Source: Bacteroidota bacterium (lineage in GTDB: Bacteria; Bacteroidota; Bacteroidia; Bacteroidales; Paludibacteraceae). Taken from it: 64,000 bases of DNA. The translations under genes were made by a program, and so were the position numbers. The stretch spans positions 144,371 through 208,370 of the forward strand of contig JAEWUM010000015.1 in NCBI GenBank assembly GCA_023459355.1. The letters are read 5' to 3'. The notes beneath the pieces were generated by a model that was not told the DNA's origin, made no database searches, and worked only from the letters and a program-made list of their open reading frames with translations. Shown here one piece after another: positions 25,324 to 33,381 of the stretch (the first letter of the stretch is position 1; each line of letters begins with the position of its first letter).

Positions 25324-26265
25324 ATGATTGATTATTTACTTATTGTTATTGGATTTGCCCTGTTAATATTGGGTGCAAATTTTTTAGTCGATGGTGCTAG
25401 CGGGCTGGCTAAACGGTTCAATGTTTCCAATCTGATTATAGGTTTGACAGTGGTAGCATTCGGGACCTCGGCACCAGAATTGGTTGTAAACCTGGTGGCT
25501 GCGCTTAATCCGGGGTCAACAGATATTGCTTTAACGAATATCATCGGGAGTAATATGATCAACACCTTTGTCATCCTCGGTGCTGCTGCGGTTGTATTTC
25601 CTATTGCTTCACAAAAAAGTTCCAGAAGATTTGATATTCCCCTGAGTCTGATTGCTCCGGTCGCGGTGTTTTTGTTAAGCATGAATGGTATTTTATCGCT
25701 GACTGACGGACTTATCCTTTTGTTGTTTTTCATCTGGTTTATGTATACTAATATTCGAAATGCTGTTCGTCATCCTGAGGAAGAACAGGCTGAGGATTAT
25801 AAACCCATGAAAATCTGGAAGGCCATCCTGCTTATCATCGGGGGACTGGCTACGTTGGTCGGCGGGGCGCAACTGATTGTTCCATCTGCCACCAATATTG
25901 CAGCCAGTTACGGGGTCAGTCAATCGGTTATCGGGTTGACAATTGTAGCACTTGGTACATCCCTGCCTGAACTGGCTACATCGGTTGTAGCAGTTTTCAA
26001 AAAAAACTCAGATATTGCACTAGGAAATGTTATAGGATCCAATATTTTTAATGTGTTTTTTATTCTTTCCTCCAGTGCCTTGGTCAGACCTTTACCGGTA
26101 TATCCGGGAATGAATGTTGATTTAATGGTTACAGCAGCAGGAAGTCTGCTGGTACTTCTCTTTATCTATTCGAATAAGGAAAGAAACATAAAAAGATGGG
26201 GCGGATTGTTGTTCCTGTTGTCTTACACCGCATTTCTGGTATGGAAAATATCCACATTAAATTAA
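25324..26265 (+). CDS. Calcium/sodium antiporter (CaxA/YrbG family)
   Basis: The 313-aa membrane protein shows the duplicated alpha-repeat of the Ca2+/cation antiporter superfamily. GTSAPELVVNLVAA with GSNMINTF is repeat one, and GTSLPELATSVVAV with GNVIGSNIFNVFFIL is repeat two. About ten hydrophobic helices are visible, split by an acidic cytoplasmic loop (HPEEEQAEDYKP). It exports calcium in exchange for sodium or protons. It lies directly downstream of the Na/Pi terminator and may use the promoter nested in it. Confidence 0.93.
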   Translation: MIDYLLIVIGFALLILGANFLVDGASGLAKRFNVSNLIIGLTVVAFGTSAPELVVNLVAALNPGSTDIALTNIIGSNMINTFVILGAAAVVFPIASQKSSRRFDIPLSLIAPVAVFLLSMNGILSLTDGLILLLFFIWFMYTNIRNAVRHPEEEQAEDYKPMKIWKAILLIIGGLATLVGGAQLIVPSATNIAASYGVSQSVIGLTIVALGTSLPELATSVVAVFKKNSDIALGNVIGSNIFNVFFILSSSALVRPLPVYPGMNVDLMVTAAGSLLVLLFIYSNKERNIKRWGGLLFLLSYTAFLVWKISTLN

Positions 26266-26293
26266 TAACTATTGAAAACTTATTTTTATTCAG

Positions 26294-27415
26294 ATGAAGA
26301 CTTTTGATGTATATCCCTTATTCAACATCGAAATTGAAAAAGGAATCGGTTGCAGAACGTATGATAAACAGGGTGTTGAATATCTTGATTTGTATGGCGG
26401 ACATGCTGTTATTTCTGTTGGACATTCACATCCTTTCTTTGTGCAGAAACTTACCAATCAGGCAGAGAAACTGATTTTTTATTCCAATTCAGTAATCAAT
26501 AAATTACAGGATGAACTGGCTGAAAAGTTGGGAAAACTTTCGGGTTATGATGATTACTCGCTGTTTTTAGTGAATTCTGGAGCAGAAGCAAACGAAAACG
26601 CCCTTAAATTAGCCTCTTTTTACAATGGCAGAAAGAAAGTGATTGCTTTCGAGAAAAGTTTTCACGGAAGAACATCAGCAGCTGTAAAGGTCACCGATAA
26701 CCCCAAAATAGTGGCGCCGGTGAATGACGGTTTAGAAGTTCAATTCTTTCCCCTGAATGATATTGAAGGAGTGAGAAAATCGCTTCAGAATGAAGATGTT
26801 TCGGCGGTGATCATTGAAGGAATTCAGGGAATAGGTGGCATCAAAATTCCGGACCCTGTTTTTCTGAAAGAGTTAAGTGAGGCGTGCAAGGCTACCGGAA
26901 CGATTTTAATTCTCGATGAAATACAATCGGGTTATGGCCGCAGCGGCAAATTCTTTGCCCATCAATATGCCGGCATTCGTCCGGATTTAATCACAGTAGC
27001 CAAGGGAATGGGCAATGGATATCCTATCGGAGGCGTATTAATTAGTCCGTTGTTTGAGGCATCACATGGATTGCTCGGCACAACTTTCGGAGGCAATCAC
27101 CTTGCCTGTGTAGCTGCTATTGCCGTACTCGACATCATGAAAGCAGAAAATCTCATTCAGAATGCAAAGAAAGTGGGAGAGTATCTGCTCAATGAACTGA
27201 AACAGTTCCCCGGGATTAAAGAGGTTCGTGGTCAGGGACTGATGATTGGATTAGAATTTGATGAACCGGTTAAAGAAATCAGAAACCGCTTGCTTTTCGA
27301 GCAAAAAGTATTTACCGGCGCCACAGGCACACACATCATCCGTTTACTGCCCCCCCTGTGTTTGTCGATGAATGATGCAAAGATATTTTTAGAGAAGCTG
27401 AAATCAGCGCTTTAA
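26294..27415 (+). CDS. argD: Class III aminotransferase, acetylornithine aminotransferase type
   Basis: A 373-aa PLP enzyme of fold type I. The PLP lysine is in VAKGMGNGYPIGG, the cofactor-binding aspartate in ILDEIQSGYGRSGKFFAHQ, and SGAEANENALKLAS gives the phosphate-binding loop. Length and motifs fit acetylornithine aminotransferase of arginine biosynthesis, which is how it is usually annotated. No other arginine genes are nearby, so a related omega-amino acid substrate remains possible. It starts 28 bases after the antiporter gene, probably in the same transcript. Its 3' end overlaps the convergent epimerase gene by 12 bases. Confidence 0.85.
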   Translation: MKTFDVYPLFNIEIEKGIGCRTYDKQGVEYLDLYGGHAVISVGHSHPFFVQKLTNQAEKLIFYSNSVINKLQDELAEKLGKLSGYDDYSLFLVNSGAEANENALKLASFYNGRKKVIAFEKSFHGRTSAAVKVTDNPKIVAPVNDGLEVQFFPLNDIEGVRKSLQNEDVSAVIIEGIQGIGGIKIPDPVFLKELSEACKATGTILILDEIQSGYGRSGKFFAHQYAGIRPDLITVAKGMGNGYPIGGVLISPLFEASHGLLGTTFGGNHLACVAAIAVLDIMKAENLIQNAKKVGEYLLNELKQFPGIKEVRGQGLMIGLEFDEPVKEIRNRLLFEQKVFTGATGTHIIRLLPPLCLSMNDAKIFLEKLKSAL

Positions 27416-28405
27416 CATAAAGGTGCAAACTTCCTGAATGCATTGGGACACCGGTTTAAACCGGTAATCCAATGCATTTATTATTTTCTGTGCGGAATAG
27501 TATGAGCGATTTGTTGCCGAAACGGCAAAGCTTCTATCGATAACGGGCTTAAAACCAAGCATCTTACCTGCACTCTCAACCAAAAGTCCCGCGAAAGTCA
27601 GGAAGCTTTTATTTACATTGATAAAGGGACGTGGTTTTTTAAAACTTTTGGCCATCATGGTTAAGATGTCCTTGTTTGAATTATTTTCACTCACCAGGAT
27701 AAACCGTTCTCCACTGATATTACTTTCCATCAACTGAATCATTGCTTTTACTACATCCTGTACATCTACATAACCTGAACCACCCAGCGTGTAAAAAAGC
27801 ATCCCTTTTCTCGATTGTTCAAAAATCATTGAACTTCCTGAATTCGTTCCAGACACCCCTAAAATAACACCGGGGTTTACAATGACGGCATTCAGTCCGT
27901 TTTGAATGGCCTTCCAGACTTCTTGTTCCGCTTTATACTTACTGATGGCATACAATGATTTATGATTTGACTTTTCCCATGGAGTCTCTTCTGTGATCAT
28001 TTCGCCATGATCGGCAAAGCCACAGGCTGCAATGGAGCTGACAAAGCAGAATTTATCAATTTTATTTTCCAGTGCAACAGAAACGACATTGCGTGTACCC
28101 AGCACATTGGTGTCCATTAAAGTGTCGTCGCCTTTCCCAAGTGAAACAACAGCAGCGCAGTGATAAACCAGTTTAATTCCCTGCATAGCATCACGAAGAG
28201 AAACCAGATCAAGGATATCTGCATCCCGCCATTCAATTTTTTTTAGCCAGGCATCCGGCTCGTTGGTATAAAAACTAAAGATTGTCCTGAGCGGTGTCAG
28301 ATTGCTTGTTTTTCTTTTCAAAGCAACAATTTGTTCGTGTTTTTGCAGTAAATGCCAGAGTAAATGTCCCCCGACTAAACCTGTTGCGCCTGTAACCAAT
28401 ATCAT
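27404..28405 (-). CDS. NAD-dependent epimerase/dehydratase (extended SDR)
   Basis: A 333-aa extended short-chain dehydrogenase. The N-terminal TGATGLVG is the NAD(P)-binding glycine motif, and YAISKYKAE carries the catalytic Tyr and Lys, with a Ser in SSIAACG. VYHCAAVVSLG and VNPGVILG are typical of the dihydroflavonol-4-reductase-like subgroup. The substrate cannot be deduced; sugars and hydroxysteroid-like substrates are both known for the subgroup. It is convergent with argD and divergent from the LOG-family gene. Confidence 0.9.
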   Translation of the reverse strand: MILVTGATGLVGGHLLWHLLQKHEQIVALKRKTSNLTPLRTIFSFYTNEPDAWLKKIEWRDADILDLVSLRDAMQGIKLVYHCAAVVSLGKGDDTLMDTNVLGTRNVVSVALENKIDKFCFVSSIAACGFADHGEMITEETPWEKSNHKSLYAISKYKAEQEVWKAIQNGLNAVIVNPGVILGVSGTNSGSSMIFEQSRKGMLFYTLGGSGYVDVQDVVKAMIQLMESNISGERFILVSENNSNKDILTMMAKSFKKPRPFINVNKSFLTFAGLLVESAGKMLGFKPVIDRSFAVSATNRSYYSAQKIINALDYRFKPVSQCIQEVCTFMLKR

Positions 28406-28425
28406 AAGTGAGTCAAATTTTTGTT

Positions 28426-28433
28426 CAAAAATA
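28426..28433 (-). promoter_or_regulatory. Putative -7 box for the epimerase gene
   Basis: Minus-strand TATTTTTG gives a leader of about 14 nt. It lies beside the divergent box at 28447-28454. Confidence 0.4.
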
Positions 28434-28446
28434 CAGAAAGAAAATG

Positions 28447-28454
28447 TACTTTTG
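28447..28454 (+). promoter_or_regulatory. Putative -7 box for the LOG-family gene cluster
   Basis: TACTTTTG followed by CA lies 32 bases before the ATG at 28487 and would drive the LOG gene and DUF4271. Confidence 0.5.
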
Positions 28455-28486
28455 CATGATTATTATAAATTTCTTAAAATATCCAC

Positions 28487-29065
28487 ATGCAGAATATTTG
28501 TGTTTATTGCGCATCCAGTTCACAGGTAAGACCGGTATTTTTTGATGCTGCTGAAGAATTAGGTAAAATTTTGGCTGAAAGAGATTGCAGGTTGATTTAT
28601 GGTGGAGGTCATCGCGGACTGATGGGAAAGATTGCTGATACAGTGCTTGAACATGGCGGAAAAGTGACCGGTATTATTCCCGGATTCATGTGTGAAGTTG
28701 AATGGAACCACAAGGGGTTGACGGAATTAATATTGGTAGAAACCATGCATGAGCGGAAAGAAAAGCTGGCGGGTATGGCCGATGCTGCGGTAGCGCTACC
28801 CGGTGGTTGCGGTACCATGGAAGAACTACTTGAAGTAATCACCTGGAAAAGATTGGGCATTTTCACGAAACCAATTATTATATGTAATGTCGATGGATAT
28901 TTCGACCCACTCATTGACATGCTAAACCGTTCGGTTGATGAGAATTTTATGGGAGAAGAGCACCGTGCTATGTGGACAGTTGTATCCAATCCTGAAAAAG
29001 TAATGGATGCAATAGAAAACTCGGTTCAATGGGATGAGAATGCACGAAACTTTGCTGCTTTATAA
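28487..29065 (+). CDS. LOG family protein (TIGR00730)
   Basis: The 192-aa cytoplasmic protein carries the PGGCGTMEELLEVITW motif, the PGGxGTxxE nucleotide-binding signature of the lysine-decarboxylase-like LOG family, plus CVYCASSS near the N-terminus and YGGGHRGLMGKIAD. Family members hydrolyse the N-glycosidic bond of nucleoside monophosphates, often releasing cytokinin-type bases. They are not real lysine decarboxylases. Its stop lies 6 bases before DUF4271, so the two are probably cotranscribed. Confidence 0.92.
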   Translation: MQNICVYCASSSQVRPVFFDAAEELGKILAERDCRLIYGGGHRGLMGKIADTVLEHGGKVTGIIPGFMCEVEWNHKGLTELILVETMHERKEKLAGMADAAVALPGGCGTMEELLEVITWKRLGIFTKPIIICNVDGYFDPLIDMLNRSVDENFMGEEHRAMWTVVSNPEKVMDAIENSVQWDENARNFAAL

Positions 29066-29071
29066 GACAAT

Positions 29072-29827
29072 ATGTCGGATTTGAATATTAAAGATACAAT
29101 CAACATCCCCGATACCACCACGCTGCAATCGGTTGTTTCCACAAATGCCCTACGCTTTGAAGGAGAACCCATTGCCCGGCTTCCGCATAACGAAAGCTGG
29201 ATATTCGGGGTAGTCTTTGTTTTTTTCATTTTTTTCATCTTTTCATTAAACCGGTCATATAGCTGGATGGAGGATTCTTTAAAGAATATTGCCAAAGTTA
29301 AAACCCGAAACAGCCTCTTCAGTAAAACCACGGCTGAAGAATATCAATCCCGTTTTTTGCTCGTTTTGTTTTCTGTTGGGGTCATCACGCTGTATCTCTA
29401 TCTTACATTCTTCCCGACAATAGTTCTCAATCTGAAAGTATATGCATTGTTGTTTCTGAGTAGTCTGACATTTTTATATTTTAAGCAAATACTCTCGAAA
29501 ACAATTGCATATACCTTTTTGAACAAAGAGTTATTTAAAATAGGGTCAGAAAATTTCTACAATACCCTGTCATTTTTAGGCATACTTCTCTTTCCGCTCT
29601 TGATTCTGAAAATATACTTTTATGATGGCCTTAATGTGAAATTATTCGATACATTAGCTTTAATCTTCACATTTTCAGCACTAATTTTTTTAACAGTTAA
29701 ATATTTTCAGATTTTTTACCGGAAAATATTAGATTTCTTTCACATATTGTTGTATCTTTGCACTCTTGAAATTTTGCCGCTAATCGGTATGTATCAAGTC
29801 TATAAATGGATTATTAAAGAGTTTTAA
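29072..29827 (+). CDS. DUF4271 membrane protein
   Basis: The 251-aa protein has about seven hydrophobic segments beginning near residue 45 (WIFGVVFVFFIFFIFSL) and a short cytosolic-looking N-terminus. Aromatic-rich helices (FHILLYLCTLEILPLIGMYQVYKWI) at the C-terminus fit the Bacteroidetes DUF4271 family. Function unknown. Its conserved position before hemD in Bacteroidota supports the family call and suggests a link to envelope or haem metabolism, which is not demonstrated. Confidence 0.82.
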   Translation: MSDLNIKDTINIPDTTTLQSVVSTNALRFEGEPIARLPHNESWIFGVVFVFFIFFIFSLNRSYSWMEDSLKNIAKVKTRNSLFSKTTAEEYQSRFLLVLFSVGVITLYLYLTFFPTIVLNLKVYALLFLSSLTFLYFKQILSKTIAYTFLNKELFKIGSENFYNTLSFLGILLFPLLILKIYFYDGLNVKLFDTLALIFTFSALIFLTVKYFQIFYRKILDFFHILLYLCTLEILPLIGMYQVYKWIIKEF

Positions 29828-29845
29828 ACTTAAATTTGTTAGGTC

Positions 29846-30613
29846 TTGAAGATTAGGAAGATACTGGTTTCTCAACCGCAGCCTCAAGGAGAAAAATCTC
29901 CTTATTTTGACATCAGCGAGAAATACAATGTTAAGATTGATTTTCATCAATTTATCAAAGTAGAGCCTTTGAGTGCGAGGGAATTTCGTGCTCAGCGTAT
30001 TTCAATTCTGGATTATTCTGCTATTATTTTCAATGCAAAACAGGGAATTGATCATTTCTTTCACTTGTGTGAGGAAATGAGAATTACCATTCCCGAGACG
30101 ATGAAGTATTTTTGTATTTCTGAGTCGGTTGCAGTTTATTTACAGCATTACATTCACTACCGTAAACGGAAGGTTTTCTATGGTACAACAGGAAAACTCC
30201 CCGAATTTATCACGGTTTTGAACAAACATGCAACAGAAAAATTCTTATTTGTAACGCCCGAAGTATTAAACGAAGAAATTATTACAGCGCTTGATGGGTC
30301 GAAAATTACTTATACCAAAGCGATCATGTACAGAACGGTAGCCAATCCGTTTACACCGAAGGAAGATTTTAATTATGATCTGATTCTTTTCTTTAGTCCC
30401 ATCGGGGTTCAGTCATTGTTTAAAAACTTTCCTGATTTTGTGCAGGAAGAAATACAAATCGGATGTTTCGGTTCAACAACAGCTGCTGCTGTGCGCGAGG
30501 CCGGATTAAGGCTTGATCTGGAGGCTCCTTCGTCACAATATCCCTCGATGACAATGGCCCTGGATGGCTTTTTGAAGGATCATTTTAAAAAGTTGAAAGC
30601 AAACGGAAAGTAA
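29846..30613 (+). CDS. hemD: Uroporphyrinogen-III synthase
   Basis: Cyclises hydroxymethylbilane to uroporphyrinogen III in haem and cobalamin synthesis. The 255-aa protein shows ILVSQPQPQGEKSPYF at the N-terminus, the two-domain HemD pattern with FCISESVAVYL, and LILFFSPIGVQSLFKNF and GCFGSTTAAAVREAGL toward the C-terminus. The family is poorly conserved, so these motifs and the DUF4271 context carry the call. The frame begins with TTG at 29846, and no better-placed ATG exists before the conserved N-terminus. It ends in a strong terminator. Confidence 0.85.
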   Translation: MKIRKILVSQPQPQGEKSPYFDISEKYNVKIDFHQFIKVEPLSAREFRAQRISILDYSAIIFNAKQGIDHFFHLCEEMRITIPETMKYFCISESVAVYLQHYIHYRKRKVFYGTTGKLPEFITVLNKHATEKFLFVTPEVLNEEIITALDGSKITYTKAIMYRTVANPFTPKEDFNYDLILFFSPIGVQSLFKNFPDFVQEEIQIGCFGSTTAAAVREAGLRLDLEAPSSQYPSMTMALDGFLKDHFKKLKANGK

Positions 30614-30638
30614 ATCCTGGCAACAACGAAAAAATAAA

Positions 30639-30683
30639 AAATCCCGAAAGTCACGAAAAAAACGTACTTTTGGGATTATTTTT
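30639..30683 (+). terminator. Terminator after hemD with an embedded -7 box
   Basis: AATCCCGAAAGT (30639-30650) pairs with ACTTTTGGGATT (30666-30677) with one internal mismatch, followed by ATTTTTT. TACTTTTG (30665-30672), a -7 match placed about 44 bases before the rnpA ATG, lies in the right arm. Confidence 0.75.
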
Positions 30684-30715
30684 TATTCAAGAATGAAAAC
30701 CCCGGCTGAAATTTG

Positions 30716-31105
30716 ATGAACACGAAAAACACATTTCCCAAGAAAGAAAAGTTATGCGGAGAGATTCGCATCGGGAGGTTGTTTGCTGAAGGGGAAGCAT
30801 TTATTGCCTATCCGCTAAGGGTTGTCTATAAATTTTCAGATGAGTCACAGGATTCCGGGGTGAAGATTCTCATCAGTGTTCCCAAAAAGAAAATCAAGAA
30901 GGCAGTTCACAGGAACAGGATTAAAAGGCAAATCAGAGAGGCATACCGGCTCAATAAAGCCGCTTTACAGGAAAGTTGTCTGCATAATGATAAATCTCTG
31001 CAAATTGCGGTTACCTATTTATCAGACAAGTTGCCCGAATATAAAGTTATAGAGGATAAAATCAAACATGCATTAACAAAGATGCTTCAATTGTTCTCAA
31101 CATGA
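30716..31105 (+). CDS. rnpA: Ribonuclease P protein component
   Basis: Protein subunit of RNase P, which matures tRNA 5' ends. The 129-aa product is basic. The RNR motif appears in KKAVHRNRIKRQIREAYR, and SVPKKKIKKA precedes it, as usual. The start is the ATG at 30716; the in-frame TTG three bases upstream is less likely. Its stop overlaps the yidD start in ATGA, so the pair is translationally coupled. The rpmH gene, often next door in other phyla, is absent here, which is normal for Bacteroidota. Confidence 0.95.
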   Translation: MNTKNTFPKKEKLCGEIRIGRLFAEGEAFIAYPLRVVYKFSDESQDSGVKILISVPKKKIKKAVHRNRIKRQIREAYRLNKAALQESCLHNDKSLQIAVTYLSDKLPEYKVIEDKIKHALTKMLQLFST

Positions 31106-31323
31106 AAAAATGGCTTCGACATCTGTTCCTGATACCGGTGTATTTTTACAAATATGCCATTTCTCCGCTGAAAGCTCCAAGCTGCCGGTATACTCCGACC
31201 TGCTCTCAGTATGCCATTGAAGCTGTGATGAAACATGGCATTTTCAAAGGCGGATGGTTAGCCATCAAACGCATCCTGAGTTGCCATCCCTGGGGTGGAA
31301 GTGGTTACGATCCTGTACCCTGA
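31102..31323 (+). CDS. yidD: Membrane protein insertion efficiency factor YidD
   Basis: The 73-aa protein carries the family signature CRYTPTCSQYAIEAVMKHG and WLAIKRILSCHPWGGSGYDPVP. It is thought to help YidC insert proteins into the inner membrane. It overlaps rnpA by 4 bases, the conserved arrangement in many phyla. An intergenic stretch of about 110 bases with a promoter for lpxK follows. Confidence 0.96.
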   Translation: MKKWLRHLFLIPVYFYKYAISPLKAPSCRYTPTCSQYAIEAVMKHGIFKGGWLAIKRILSCHPWGGSGYDPVP

Positions 31324-31390
31324 ACTTCATCAACATCAAACAATCGGGACAAATATTTTGTTAATTATTTTAATTGATGTCCTGAATTGT

Positions 31391-31398
31391 TAACTTTG
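31391..31398 (+). promoter_or_regulatory. Putative -7 box for lpxK-pnp
   Basis: TAACTTTG followed by CA lies 33 bases before the lpxK ATG. No TTTG was found at the ideal -33 distance. Confidence 0.45.
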
Positions 31399-31431
31399 CA
31401 TCAGGTAAGCATCCAAAATTAGCATTTAATC

Positions 31432-32520
31432 ATGAAGAAAGCACTCAGATACCTGCTGTTTCTTCCGTTTTCGATACTCTACGGAATCGTGACCGGTATG
31501 AGAAACTGGTTATATGACATTGGAGCGCTTTCAACAGAAGAAAAAGGAACAGCTATCATCTCGGTAGGTAATCTTACCGTTGGAGGAACCGGAAAAACCC
31601 CTCATGTAGAATTTATTCTTACCGAATTACAGTCTCTCTTTCGTGTCGCGATGCTCAGCCGCGGTTATAAACGAAAAACGAAAGGTTTTGTGTTGGCAGA
31701 TCAACATGCCGACGCTAATCGGATTGGAGATGAACCATTTCAGATTTATCAGAAATTCAGCAAAATACCCGTCGCGGTTTGCGAGAACAGAAGTGAAGGC
31801 ATTGACCAGCTGATGAAACTGTATCCCAACCTGGATGCCATCATTCTCGATGATGCATTTCAGCACCGTAAAATCCGCTCGGGTTTGTCCATCTTACTTA
31901 CTGATTACAAACGACTGCATACGCGCGATTCGTTGTTGCCCGGTGGAAATCTTCGTGAGTCGGCGAGGGGTAGCCGCCGTGCTGATATTATTATTGTCAC
32001 TAAATGTCCGGCTGATATGAAACCCATTGATATGCGGATTATCGAACACGAAGTGAGGCCATCGATCTATCATCCGGTGTTTTTTTCAACTTATGTATAC
32101 GATGAACCATTGCCTCTTTTTATTCGCTATGCTGATGAACACTGGCTTTTTAAGAAGATTAAGAAACGCGGTGCTTCCATTCTGTTGGTGACGGGAATTG
32201 TTTCTCCGCAAATGATTAACGCTTACCTGGCAGATTACTCAACCGATGTCAGGAGCTTGCATTTCAATGACCATCATGATTTTTCGAAAAAGGATATTGC
32301 ACTGATTGAGAAAAAGTTCAACGAAATTCAAAATCAGGAGAAACTCATCCTGGTTACAGAAAAGGATGCAGCCAGGTTAATAAAAAATAAAGCCGTACCC
32401 AATTCGCTTAAATATTATATCTTTGTGTTGCCCATACGGGTTGAAATACTCAATTACAAAGAAACGGCATTAATAAAAAAAATTACAGATTATGTTGCAG
32501 AAAATTCAGGAAACCGCTGA
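31432..32520 (+). CDS. lpxK: Tetraacyldisaccharide 4'-kinase
   Basis: Phosphorylates the lipid A disaccharide at the 4' position, a late step of the Raetz pathway at the inner membrane. The 362-aa protein has the Walker-like SVGNLTVGGTGKTPHVEF. ILDDAFQHRKIRSGLSILL carries the DDxFQHR motif, and LLPGGNLRESARGSRRAD is also characteristic. The first hydrophobic segment (LRYLLFLPFSILYGIVTG) is the membrane-anchoring helix. Its end overlaps pnp by 29 bases in another frame. Confidence 0.95.
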   Translation: MKKALRYLLFLPFSILYGIVTGMRNWLYDIGALSTEEKGTAIISVGNLTVGGTGKTPHVEFILTELQSLFRVAMLSRGYKRKTKGFVLADQHADANRIGDEPFQIYQKFSKIPVAVCENRSEGIDQLMKLYPNLDAIILDDAFQHRKIRSGLSILLTDYKRLHTRDSLLPGGNLRESARGSRRADIIIVTKCPADMKPIDMRIIEHEVRPSIYHPVFFSTYVYDEPLPLFIRYADEHWLFKKIKKRGASILLVTGIVSPQMINAYLADYSTDVRSLHFNDHHDFSKKDIALIEKKFNEIQNQEKLILVTEKDAARLIKNKAVPNSLKYYIFVLPIRVEILNYKETALIKKITDYVAENSGNR

Positions 32521-33304
32521 TTACCTGAAAGGTATCATCAAGACAAGTCCAAAAATTGGCATTATTCTGGGTACTGGCTTAGGCAATCTCGTTACCCAGC
32601 TAACAGATACACTAGAGATTCCTTATGAACAGATTCCTAACTTCCCGGTTTCGACGGTGGAAGGGCACAGTGGAAAGCTCATTATAGGAAAACTCGGGCA
32701 AACCGAAGTGCTTGCCATGCAGGGACGTTTTCATTATTACGAAGGATACGACATGAAGCAGGTTACTTTTCCGGTTCGAGTTATGAAAGCAATCGGAATC
32801 GACAATCTCTTGGTTTCGAATGCTTCCGGGGGTGTAAATCCGGACTTTGAAATCGGAGATCTCATGATTATCACCGATCACATCAATTTATTCCCGGAAC
32901 ATCCGTTGAGAGGAAGGAATTACAATCAGTTGGGAACCCGGTTCCCCGATATGAGCGAAGCCTATTCAAAAGAGCTGATTGCAAAGGCAAAGATAATTGC
33001 TGCTAAAAATAATATTAAGGTGGTGGAAGGAGTTTACGTGGGGACTACCGGTCCTACTTTCGAAACACCTGCTGAGTACAAGTATTTCAGAATTATCGGA
33101 GGTGATACCGTTGGAATGAGCACGGTGCCGGAAGTTATTGTGGCAAACCATGCGGGCATGAAGGTTTTTGGTATCTCGATTATTACCGACCTCGGCGTAC
33201 CCGGAAAGATTGTGGAGGTGACGCATGAAGAAGTGCAGGAAATTGGCAATAAAGTGCAACCGCTGATGACGCTGATTATGAAAGAGCTGGTCGCAAGCAT
33301 CTGA
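32492..33304 (+). CDS. punA: Purine nucleoside phosphorylase (trimeric, family 2)
   Basis: Phosphorolyses inosine and guanosine to the base and ribose-1-phosphate in purine salvage. The 270-aa protein has GIILGTGLGNLV at the N-terminus, VEGHSGKLIIGKLG, MQGRFHYYEGYDM, the SNASGGVNPDFEIGDLM core and the C-terminal TVGMSTVPEVIVANHAGM that is diagnostic of the trimeric PNP/MTAP family. It overlaps lpxK by 29 bases, so it is translated from the same message, and it ends in a strong terminator. Confidence 0.95.
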   Translation: MLQKIQETADYLKGIIKTSPKIGIILGTGLGNLVTQLTDTLEIPYEQIPNFPVSTVEGHSGKLIIGKLGQTEVLAMQGRFHYYEGYDMKQVTFPVRVMKAIGIDNLLVSNASGGVNPDFEIGDLMIITDHINLFPEHPLRGRNYNQLGTRFPDMSEAYSKELIAKAKIIAAKNNIKVVEGVYVGTTGPTFETPAEYKYFRIIGGDTVGMSTVPEVIVANHAGMKVFGISIITDLGVPGKIVEVTHEEVQEIGNKVQPLMTLIMKELVASI

Positions 33305-33319
33305 TATTATTCAATAACT

Positions 33320-33363
33320 AAAAATGCCGGCAGGGAAAATTTCCAATGCCGGCATTTTTGTTT
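33320..33363. terminator. Bidirectional terminator between pnp and sppA
   Basis: Perfect 13-bp arms AAAAATGCCGGCA (33320-33332) and TGCCGGCATTTTT (33347-33359) with A and T tracts on both sides suit both convergent genes. Confidence 0.88.
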
Positions 33364-33381
33364 TAGTCAATGACCTGTGAA

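Noticed and set aside
26294..27415. argD as part of an arginine operon
   Set aside because: No other arginine gene is nearby; neighbours are ion antiporters and an epimerase. The enzyme call stands on motifs, not context.
29753..29760. TATCTTTG box as an internal promoter for hemD
   Set aside because: It lies inside the DUF4271 coding frame and lacks a -33 TTTG at the right distance, so it is weak evidence; noted only as a possibility.
31330..31390. Imperfect inverted repeat (GGACA ... TGTCC) between yidD and lpxK as a terminator
   Set aside because: The loop is long and A/T-rich, the stem has mismatches and no T tract follows, so a terminator call was not supported.
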